DNA of 64,000 bases from CAZCTC01 sp964501335 (lineage in GTDB: Bacteria > Chloroflexota > Anaerolineae > B4-G1 > SLSP01), in assembly GCA_964501335.1 (NCBI GenBank), contig CAZCTC010000001.1:124001-188000 (forward strand). The letters are read 5' to 3'. Of this stretch, positions 57,475-64,000 are shown piece after piece (the stretch's first letter is position 1; each line of letters starts with the position of its first letter). The notes under the pieces were generated by a model. That model saw nothing but the letters and a program-made list of their open reading frames with translations. It was not told the origin of the DNA and ran no database searches. Position numbers and translations under genes: made by a program.

Positions 57475-57639
57475 GCCTTTTTCGACCTGTGTGGTTCACC
57501 TGGAAAACAGGAGAAAGAAAAGTCCATTTTTTCGCATGCCTCAGAAGGCATGCGAAAAAATGAACAAAAAAAATTCTCTCTTCCCATCCCGCGCGTCGCC
57601 TCCTGCCCGGAAATCGCCACATGCGAAACGCTAAAACCT
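57475..57639 (+). repeat. Dispersed MITE/REP-like element, direct copy
   Basis: CGACCTGTGTGGTTCACCTG, AGGAGAAAGAAAAG, hairpin 57525-57562 (CATTTTTTCGCATGC arms, loop CTCAGAAG), CTTCCCATCCCGCGCGTCGC and GCGAAACGCTAAAA. The GCATGC stem is a unique variant that remains self-complementary. Confidence 0.85.
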
Positions 57640-58632
57640 TCAATCCATAGCCGGAGTCGGCTCGCCCTCAGGCGCCGCCTCATCCTCATCGATCTCCTCA
57701 TGCTGCAGCGCAATCCGCTCCCGCGTAATCTGAATCCGATCGAAATCCCGCGCCACAATCACCGACGGGAAAATCGGCTCGACCTCACTCAAAATATCGC
57801 GCACCCGATAGCGCTGCGAAAGATGCGTCAACACCAGCGTCCGCACCCCGGCATCCCGGGCCAACCGCGCCGCCTGCGCCGCCGTCAGATGGCCGAAACG
57901 CCGCGCCATCTCCGCATCCGGCGCCAGATACGTCGCCTCGCTCACCAGCAGATCCACCCCCCGCACCGCCTCGGTGAGATCGTGCACCTGCCCCGCATCG
58001 CCCAAAATCGCCAGCGACAGCCCCGCGCGATCCGGCCCCAGCACCTGATCGGGATGGATCACCCGCCCATCGGCCAGCGTCACGGTTTCGCCGTTCACCA
58101 GCTTCTTGCGCACCGGCCCGGCCGGCACGCCCAACGCCTCGGCCTGTTCCGCCAGGAAGGGCCGGCGAGGCTTCTCCCGAAACAGATAACCGAAGCTGCC
58201 CGGCCCGCGATGGACCACCGGAAAAGCCCGCACTTCAAACGAATCGTTCTCCATGATGATCCCGCCGCGCACCTCCACCATCTGGATCGGCACCGGCGGC
58301 CGCGCTCCGCGCAGTACAACGTTTGAAAGCAAATCGCCCACGCGATCCAGCGCCCAGCGCCCGCCGAAAATATCCAGCTGATCGACCGCTTCCCAACGGG
58401 CAAAGGTCGAGATCAGCCCTCCCAATCCCAAAATGTGATCCAGATGCCCATGCGTCAACAGAATCCGCTGCAACCGCCGGAAGCCGATCCCGCTGCGCAA
58501 AATCTGGCGCTGCGTCCCTTCACCGCAATCGACCAGGAACCGTTCGTCCTGGTAAAGCACTACCTGAGCCGGCAGCCCCCGTTGAATCGAAGGCGCCGAC
58601 GCCGCCGTTCCCAGAAAGACAATTTCAAGCAT
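57640..58632 (-). CDS. rnz: Ribonuclease Z (tRNA 3' endonuclease)
   Basis: 330 residues from the ATG at 58632, where the protein begins MLEIVFLGTAASAPS; GGTGGAG lies upstream. The metallo-beta-lactamase motif THGHLDHILGL gives H61, H63, D65 and H66, with GEGTQRQI before it and further His/Asp in VVHRGPGSFGY and SEATYL. RNase Z removes the 3' trailer of pre-tRNAs. The C-terminal tail (EEIDEDEAAPEGEPTPAMD) is acidic and longer than usual. It overlaps the end of rtcA by eight bases. Confidence 0.9.
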   Translation of the reverse strand: MLEIVFLGTAASAPSIQRGLPAQVVLYQDERFLVDCGEGTQRQILRSGIGFRRLQRILLTHGHLDHILGLGGLISTFARWEAVDQLDIFGGRWALDRVGDLLSNVVLRGARPPVPIQMVEVRGGIIMENDSFEVRAFPVVHRGPGSFGYLFREKPRRPFLAEQAEALGVPAGPVRKKLVNGETVTLADGRVIHPDQVLGPDRAGLSLAILGDAGQVHDLTEAVRGVDLLVSEATYLAPDAEMARRFGHLTAAQAARLARDAGVRTLVLTHLSQRYRVRDILSEVEPIFPSVIVARDFDRIQITRERIALQHEEIDEDEAAPEGEPTPAMD

Positions 58633-59680
58633 TTTGAGACTCCACCCATAACAACCCGGCCCGGCCTTCACGGCCTTCCACCCGCAGCGGCGCCACCGGG
58701 AACTGGCTCACCGTCCAGACATTGGTCTGCAAATGGCCGGTCACTTCAGCCACGGCCGCCTGCGCCGTCCCACCGGCCAGCGCCATCGGCAGCACCATTT
58801 GATCTCCCAGATGGGAATCAAAAACGCCCTTGCCGTAATGGAAATCCAGCAATTCCGTTACCACCGCCTCCGCCACATCCTCAGAGGAAACGCCCTTCTT
58901 GCCCAGCGACGAAAACCCGGCCACCACATGCTCATACCGGGCCCGCAAGAAAATCGCCGCTCCCTGCCCCTGCGCCGTGATATGCCGCGGCTCGATCGTC
59001 GCCGTCAACTCCTCGGCCTTCAGCAGCGCGCCGGCCCGATCGACCATCCGCTGCGGAATATGGGAAGGCAAATTGCCCACATAAGCAATCCCTTCGATCC
59101 CCAACAGCTCCCCGCGCTCCGTCCAATCCTGCGGCTTGAGCACCGCCCCGCCGGACAATTCCAGCACCAGTTCCCCTCCGCCCATCGGATAGAAGCCGTG
59201 CCGGTTGATCTTCAACTGCGCCTCGATCCCCATCTGCGCCAGCATCGGCAGATAGACCTGCTCCACATAGAAAGCCGGCGGGCTCCAGGGCACATCCGTC
59301 CCGCCCCGCAACGTAACCCGCGAAGCGCCCTGAGCCAGCGCCAGCGGCAGCAACACCGTCTGCAAAATCAACGTCACCGCCCCGGCCGAACCGCCCGCCG
59401 CGGCATCCATCACGTCGAAAAAATAATCGCCCGCACAGACCGGACTCTGTGGAATAAAAGTCAGCGCCCGGCTGTTGACCTCAGCGCCTTCCAGTTGCGC
59501 CGCGCACAACGCCGCCGCCGCCCGCACCGCCGTCAAATGCTGCGGCCGCAGTCCCGGCTTCTCCCGCCCGGCCCGAATCTTTTCGATTTTGACGGCTTCG
59601 CCCGTCATTGCCGCCAACGTCAGGGTTGAACGCAGAATCTGCCCTCCGCCCTCGCCTTTCGATCCGTCGATAATCCGCAT
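58625..59680 (-). CDS. rtcA: RNA 3'-terminal phosphate cyclase
   Basis: 351 residues from the ATG at 59680 (RNA cyclase start MRIIDGSKGEGGGQILRSTL). The active-site block FDSHLGDQMVLPMALAGG places the nucleotidyl-accepting His at about 290. RtcA converts 3'-phosphate ends of RNA to 2',3'-cyclic phosphates using ATP. It overlaps the RNase Z gene, so two RNA 3'-end enzymes are co-expressed; rtcB and the RtcR regulator are not seen nearby. Confidence 0.93.
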   Translation of the reverse strand: MRIIDGSKGEGGGQILRSTLTLAAMTGEAVKIEKIRAGREKPGLRPQHLTAVRAAAALCAAQLEGAEVNSRALTFIPQSPVCAGDYFFDVMDAAAGGSAGAVTLILQTVLLPLALAQGASRVTLRGGTDVPWSPPAFYVEQVYLPMLAQMGIEAQLKINRHGFYPMGGGELVLELSGGAVLKPQDWTERGELLGIEGIAYVGNLPSHIPQRMVDRAGALLKAEELTATIEPRHITAQGQGAAIFLRARYEHVVAGFSSLGKKGVSSEDVAEAVVTELLDFHYGKGVFDSHLGDQMVLPMALAGGTAQAAVAEVTGHLQTNVWTVSQFPVAPLRVEGREGRAGLLWVESQNA

Positions 59681-60082
59681 TCTTCCCCCTCCGGAAAATT
59701 TTTTATCCACTTGTGCGGTTAACATTGATAGCGTCCCGCAAAAAGCTCTAGCCCGGTAAAAACCGCCACGCTGGATGGGGAGAGAGTTTTTTTGTTTGTT
59801 TTTTCGCGCGCTTCAGAAAGCGCGCGAAAAAACAGCTTTCTTTTCTCCCGCTTTTCCGAACTGACCCGCCCAGGTCATTATTTTTCGACCTGTACGGTTG
59901 GTCTGAAAAAAAAGCCCCTCTTTTCGACGGATTCAGAAAGTCGCCGAAAAATGAATTCTCTCTCCTGCTATTGCATTATACTCATCCCTTAACGTTGACA
60001 AATCCATGCCCGGGGGTATAGTTAGCCTAACGAAGTATTTTATCACCGGCGCAATCAAGCCGGAAAAAGGATGGAGGAGCGG
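59681..60082. repeat. Inverted and direct copies of the dispersed element
   Basis: An inverted copy occupies about 59708-59880: TTGTGCGGTTAAC, AGCGTCCCGC, CACGCTGGATGGGGAG, perfect hairpin 59798-59835, CTTTCTTTTCTCCC and ACCCGCCCAGGTC. A shortened direct copy follows (about 59886-59970, hairpin 59914-59953, CGACCTGTACGGTTGGTCTG). No gene seen; 59970-60070 probably holds the MFS promoter but none is clear. Confidence 0.82.
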
Positions 60083-61339
60083 ATGAACCCTTTTCAGGAA
60101 TACTGGCGGAACGTGCGTCGTTTCTCCCCGGAAGCGCGGCTCTTTCTGCTTGTATCCACACTCCAGGGAATCGGAGGCGGAATCTTCCAGCTCTTTTTCA
60201 ACTTCTACATTGTCAGCCTGGGTTACCATGAAGATTTCCTGGGCGTGCTGATTGCCATCCCCTCACTGGTCGCCCTGGTCACCGCGCTGGGAGCCGGTTA
60301 TCTGAGCGATACCCTGGGCCGCAAGAAAGCCTTCCTCAGCGGCGGCATCACCATGGTCATCGCTCAAGTCATCATGTTGATCCTGCCCACGCCTTTTATC
60401 TTGATCCTCAGCCGCGTGCTCTCGGGATTGGGCAACAGCCTCTTCTCCATCGCCGCCTCGCCCTTCCTGATGGAACACAGTACGGAAGAAGAACGGACCT
60501 ACCTCTTCAGCTTCAACAGCGGGATCTCCACCGTCTCTTCCTTCGCCGGCAACTTCGTCGGCGGAGTCCTGCCGCTCTTCTTTGCTCGACAGATGGGCAT
60601 CTCGCCGACCTCCAGCCTGGCCTACGCAGCCTCCATGGCCGTCACCTCAGTCCTGATGGCCGTCTCACTCCTGCCGCTCTTAAAGTTGACCGACCGCACC
60701 CACCGACACGAGAAAAAAGCCGGCTCCCCCTTCCACGGGCTCTGGGTCCAACGCAGCCAGATGTTCCGCCTGCTCTTTCCTTCCCTGCTGGTCTCGCTCG
60801 GTGCCGGCCTGCTGATCCCCTTTATGAATCTCTTCTTCCGCAACCGCTTCGGACTTGACGACACCGTTATCGGTCCGCTCATTGGATTCGGTTCGCTGGG
60901 AATGGGAGTGGCTTTCCTGGTCGCGCCGGTGCTGGCTGAACGCTGGGGCAAAGCGCGGGCGGTGGTCATCACGCAGGCGCTCTCGATTCCATTTATGATC
61001 CTGTTGGGCTTTGTACCCAACCTGACCGTTGCCTTTATCGCCTACTTCATCCGCATGGCGCTGATGAACCTTTCCAGTCCGATTTATCAGACGATGGTGA
61101 TGGAAGAGGTCGAAGACGATGCCCGGGGAATGGCCGCCAGCCTCTACAGCATGATCTGGAACTTCGGCCGAGCCCTCAGCCCCATCATCAGCGGCCCGAT
61201 CCAGATGCACTACGGCTTCGATCCGATCTTCGTGGCGACAATCCTGACCTACGGAGTTTCCGTCTGGATGTTGTGGGTCTGGTTTGTACGCGGCCGCGCC
61301 CGCCAAACCCTCACCGTCCCGGCCCTGGCCGAACAATAG
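60083..61339 (+). CDS. MFS transporter
   Basis: 418 residues from the ATG at 60083, which follows GGAGGAGCGG; the upstream ATG at 60071 forms part of that ribosome site. Twelve membrane segments. The motif GYLSDTLGRKKAF after segment two is the MFS motif A. PFLMEHSTEEERTYLFSF and SPIYQTMVMEEVEDDARGMA are shared with a group of poorly characterised drug- or metabolite-efflux members. Substrate unknown. A perfect terminator hairpin follows. Confidence 0.88.
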   Translation: MNPFQEYWRNVRRFSPEARLFLLVSTLQGIGGGIFQLFFNFYIVSLGYHEDFLGVLIAIPSLVALVTALGAGYLSDTLGRKKAFLSGGITMVIAQVIMLILPTPFILILSRVLSGLGNSLFSIAASPFLMEHSTEEERTYLFSFNSGISTVSSFAGNFVGGVLPLFFARQMGISPTSSLAYAASMAVTSVLMAVSLLPLLKLTDRTHRHEKKAGSPFHGLWVQRSQMFRLLFPSLLVSLGAGLLIPFMNLFFRNRFGLDDTVIGPLIGFGSLGMGVAFLVAPVLAERWGKARAVVITQALSIPFMILLGFVPNLTVAFIAYFIRMALMNLSSPIYQTMVMEEVEDDARGMAASLYSMIWNFGRALSPIISGPIQMHYGFDPIFVATILTYGVSVWMLWVWFVRGRARQTLTVPALAEQ

Positions 61340-61346
61340 TTTTTAT

Positions 61347-61386
61347 TTATTTTTTCGGCGGCCTTCTCAGGCCGCCGAAAAAATAA
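61347..61386. terminator. Perfect hairpin between convergent MFS and HlyD genes
   Basis: 18-bp stem TTATTTTTTCGGCGGCCT with loop TCTC. A-T tracts on both sides make it bidirectional. Confidence 0.88.
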
Positions 61387-61407
61387 GCTTTTTCTAAAAT
61401 ACTTTTT

Positions 61408-62664
61408 CTACGGCAAGAAGGTCGCCTCGGCCGGCATGCCCGGCCGCAGCCGCCCCCCCGCATTGTCGATCCGAATCCGCACCGCAAAGACCAGCCGCGC
61501 CCGATCGTCCGCCGTCTGAATACTGCGCGGCGTAAACTCTGCCTCCTTGCCGATCCGATCCACCGTCCCTGTAAACCGCTCATCCCCATAGGTATCGGTC
61601 TTAACTTCCGCCGGCTGTCCAATCCGGACCTCATTCAGACGGGCCTCAGGAATGTAAACCGTCAAATAAAGAACGTCCATATCCGAAAGGATCAACAAAG
61701 GAATGCCGGCCGGCGCCGTCTCTCCCACATAATAGCTCCGCGACGTGACCATCCCCGAAATCGGAGCCGTCAACGTCAACAACTCCTGGCTCACCAGCGT
61801 CATCGAAAGGGTGGCCTGCGCCTGAGCCACCTGAGCCTCCGCAATAGCCACCTCCTGCGGCCGCGCCCCGGCCTTGAGATCCGCCAGATTCGCCTCGACT
61901 GCCTGCACGGCCGCCAGCGTCGCCGAATAAGTCGCCTCCGCGGCATGGACCGCCGCCCGTGCCTGGATCGGATTGGCCCGTTGGGCCTGCAATCCCTGCA
62001 AATCCGCCTTCGCAGCATCCCGGCTGGCATTGGCCTGCGTCACCACATTTTGCGCCGCCGCCATCCGCATATCCCAGGAACGTTTGGTATCGTCGTCCAC
62101 ATCGCTCTTCAGTTCAATGTAAATGTGATAGAGCGTCTTCTCCGCATCGAAATCCGCCAGCGCCTTCTGCGCCGCCTCTTCGGCCAGCCGCACCTGGGAT
62201 TTGGCCTGAGCGATCTGCAAATCCAGCTCGACCGGCCGGGTCACCGCCTCGCGGGCATGCAACAACGACTGCTCCGCCCCCGTCCGACGGGCCTGGGCTT
62301 CCTGCAATTGCGCCTCCGCCGCCGCGATCTCTTCATCGCGCGCACCGGCCTCAATCCGGGCCAGATTCGCCTTCGCCGCTGAAAGAGCTGCCTGTACCTG
62401 AGCCAGTTGCGCCCGGGCCTGCACATCGTCCAATTGCAGCAAAAGCTGCCCCGCCGTCACCACACTGCCCTCATCCACCGTCTGCGTCACAATCCGCCCG
62501 CCCAGCTCCGAAGAAACGGCCACCTGCCGCCCCTCCAGCGCCCCCGAACCCTGCAAAGGCCCGCTCGTCCCCGCCTGACAGGCAGTCAAAAGCAAAATTC
62601 CGGCCAGCCCTCCGGCCATTGCCAGCAACCCGATCTGTCTCCGACCAAGGCTCAAATTCTTCAT
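61408..62664 (-). CDS. HlyD-family adaptor lipoprotein
   Basis: 418 residues from the ATG at 62664, overlapping the previous stop by four bases. Lipobox LLLTAC with Cys29. An N-terminal half-barrel (GRQVAVSSELGGRIV) leads into a long coiled-coil of about 170 residues rich in Ala and Gln, then the second lipoyl half (LTAPISGMVTSRSYYVGETA) and a beta-barrel. Such adaptors link ABC or other export pumps to the envelope. It pairs with the adjacent homologue. Confidence 0.88.
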   Translation of the reverse strand: MKNLSLGRRQIGLLAMAGGLAGILLLTACQAGTSGPLQGSGALEGRQVAVSSELGGRIVTQTVDEGSVVTAGQLLLQLDDVQARAQLAQVQAALSAAKANLARIEAGARDEEIAAAEAQLQEAQARRTGAEQSLLHAREAVTRPVELDLQIAQAKSQVRLAEEAAQKALADFDAEKTLYHIYIELKSDVDDDTKRSWDMRMAAAQNVVTQANASRDAAKADLQGLQAQRANPIQARAAVHAAEATYSATLAAVQAVEANLADLKAGARPQEVAIAEAQVAQAQATLSMTLVSQELLTLTAPISGMVTSRSYYVGETAPAGIPLLILSDMDVLYLTVYIPEARLNEVRIGQPAEVKTDTYGDERFTGTVDRIGKEAEFTPRSIQTADDRARLVFAVRIRIDNAGGRLRPGMPAEATFLP

Positions 62665-64000
62665 GGCTGCCCCCACGTCACATCGGCCGGCATGCCGGGC
62701 TTCAAGAGATGATCAGGATTGGCGATCTGAATCCGCACTGCAAAGGAAAGCGACTCACGTTCATCCTGCCGGGGCACATCCTGGGGCGGGAATTCCGCTT
62801 CCTGTCCAATATAGGTCACCTTACCGCTGAAAACCTGATCGGGGAAATTGTCGACATGCACCGAAACCGCCGCCCCCACGTTGGCCCGCTCCAGATCGAC
62901 ATTGGGCAGATAAACCGTCAACTGCACCGTATCCAGATCGGCCAGAGTCAACAGCGACTTCTGCGGCACAGCCAGTTCCCCTAAATCCACCCCCCGCTCC
63001 AACACCACCCCGGCAACAGGCGAAGTCAGGCTCTGCTTGGAAAGCAAGGCCTGCGCCTGAGCCAGCTCAGCCCGGGCCTGCGCCACGACAGCCTCCAGCA
63101 CGGCCAGATCCTCAGGCGTGGCCCCGGCCTGCAAGGCATCCACACCGGCCTGCGCCGCCGCTTCCTGAGCCTCCGCCTGATGACACTGCGCCTCTGCCAG
63201 ATCTACCTGAGTTTTGATCTCCCGTGGATTGGCCCGCAGTGCATAGAGCAGCTTCAACGTCGCCTGCAATCCCTCATAGCTGGCCGTCGCCGCATTAAAC
63301 CCGATGGTCGCCTGCCAGTAATAATTCGGAGCCAGATGGGCATCGTTGGGAAGGCCCACCCGCACCGCCCGGCTCACCGTCAGATGGCCGGAACTTCGCA
63401 CCATCGTATAATCACCCGTCGAATAAGTGCCGTCGCCGGGATTCTTCGTCAATACCTCCATCACTTCCGCCGGCAGCGGCAACGAAGGGCTGTCCGGCCC
63501 GTCATAAACCGTGACCGAAGTCGGCAGCCTGGAAATTGCATCCTGGGCCGATTCCAGCTGATCCACCCCGACGCCGGCCGCCTGCACCCGCGCCTGAGCC
63601 GCATTGCGCCCGGCGTCCGCAGCCCGGATCTGAGCCTCCGTCACGGCAATCTGTCGGTTGATCTCTTGAGGATTCTTGAGCATGGACTGCGCATCCTGCC
63701 AGGCCTGACAGGCCCCCACACGGCCGGCCTCAGCCTGCAAAACCAGCGCCTCGGCCGCTTTGATCTCCGAATCCGTCGCACCCTCACGCACCATATCCAG
63801 CCGGGCCTCGGCCTCGGCCACTTTGGCTGCGGCCAGAGCCACCTTTGCCTGCGGAATCCGGTCATCCAGCTGCACCAGCAATTGCCCCGGCTGAACTTCA
63901 TCCCCAACTTCGATCGGCAAAGCAACAACCCGGCCCCCGACTTCGGGCGCCAGGTTGATTTCTTCAGCTTCAATAAATCCGGTGACGGTAGCCGAAGCGC
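62661..64000 (-). CDS. HlyD-family adaptor, 5' end cut by window edge
   Basis: An open frame continues to the right edge (446 codons seen, two spare bases). The edge sequence reads ASATVTGFIEAEEINLAPEVGG, so the mature start of the first lipoyl half is inside the window but the signal sequence is not. Middle coiled coil, then SLTSPVAGVVLERGVDLGEL and the C-terminal barrel ending LKPGMPADVTWGQP. Clearly homologous to the following gene and translationally coupled to it. The pump genes are presumably beyond the window. Confidence 0.85.
   Translation of the reverse strand, partial: ASATVTGFIEAEEINLAPEVGGRVVALPIEVGDEVQPGQLLVQLDDRIPQAKVALAAAKVAEAEARLDMVREGATDSEIKAAEALVLQAEAGRVGACQAWQDAQSMLKNPQEINRQIAVTEAQIRAADAGRNAAQARVQAAGVGVDQLESAQDAISRLPTSVTVYDGPDSPSLPLPAEVMEVLTKNPGDGTYSTGDYTMVRSSGHLTVSRAVRVGLPNDAHLAPNYYWQATIGFNAATASYEGLQATLKLLYALRANPREIKTQVDLAEAQCHQAEAQEAAAQAGVDALQAGATPEDLAVLEAVVAQARAELAQAQALLSKQSLTSPVAGVVLERGVDLGELAVPQKSLLTLADLDTVQLTVYLPNVDLERANVGAAVSVHVDNFPDQVFSGKVTYIGQEAEFPPQDVPRQDERESLSFAVRIQIANPDHLLKPGMPADVTWGQP

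Noticed and set aside
1..64000. tRNA, rRNA or insertion sequence genes
   Set aside because: Reading both strands I found no convincing T-loop/acceptor pattern, rRNA block or transposase; the 16S-tail-like string at 57251 is only 14 nt and lies in a leader.

Overview
The window is GC-rich, densely coded bacterial DNA, most likely from a Chloroflexota (Anaerolineae-like) genome. The hints are a secreted beta-propeller protein ending in a YLPL-type C-terminus, a giant cyclase/ATPase/TPR protein, lipoproteins with Thr/Pro linkers, paired YitT proteins and many intergenic palindromes. No rRNA, tRNA, transposase or CRISPR array was recognised, so the taxon is an inference from gene style only.

Layout. 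1-3656: a hypothetical gene cut by the left edge, a secreted propeller protein and a helical hypothetical protein behind a 21-bp tandem repeat. 3793-17176: a cassette matching the uncharacterised E. coli yehI-yehL-yehM-yehP-yehQ locus: two tandem DUF4132 giants, a MoxR AAA+ ATPase, a DUF5682 protein, a VWA (CoxE-like) protein and a SWIM zinc-finger protein. 17254-24445 (minus strand): a RiPP locus with two paralogous 85-residue precursors, each behind a near-consensus promoter with identical 17-bp spacing, a B12-binding radical SAM RiPP maturase with a CX7CX2C cluster motif, and a 1369-residue cyclase/AAA/TPR protein. 25269-27315 (minus): a lipoprotein-ABC ATPase-permease operon. 27641-33699: a Mn-type CDF transporter behind an attenuator-like leader, a hydrolase, a membrane protein, a methyltransferase and two ABC-2 permeases without an ATPase. 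33954-39236: Tex, a stand-alone S1 protein resembling the Tex C-terminus, an UMF1-type MFS transporter and a DUF4332-like protein. 39615-46875: MurJ-like flippase, solute-binding lipoprotein, inositol monophosphatase-like protein, CAP protein and two YitT paralogues. 47273-52237: DUF1385 protein, TrpRS, orphan CoxM-like flavoprotein, hypothetical membrane protein and thioesterase. 52310-57188 (minus): a complete BMP/Nup-type nucleoside ABC importer. 57640-59680 (minus): RtcA and RNase Z, overlapping. 60083-64000: an MFS transporter and two HlyD-type adaptors, the second cut by the right edge.

Threaded through nearly all longer intergenic gaps is a MITE/REP-like element of about 130-170 bp. 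It has degenerate terminal inverted repeats (around CTGTGCGGTTAG), a central hairpin whose arms change sequence but stay complementary, and a conserved box ending near GCGGGACGCTA. About 20 full or partial copies are visible in both orientations. Similar bare hairpins stand at many operon ends and one lies inside the start of the DUF5682 gene.

The strongest candidates for an undescribed system are the RiPP locus (a methyltransferase-type maturase, twin precursors with a shared TRTFYAP and terminal AMP, and a possible cyclic-nucleotide/NTPase regulator) and the expanded Yeh-like MoxR/VWA cassette.
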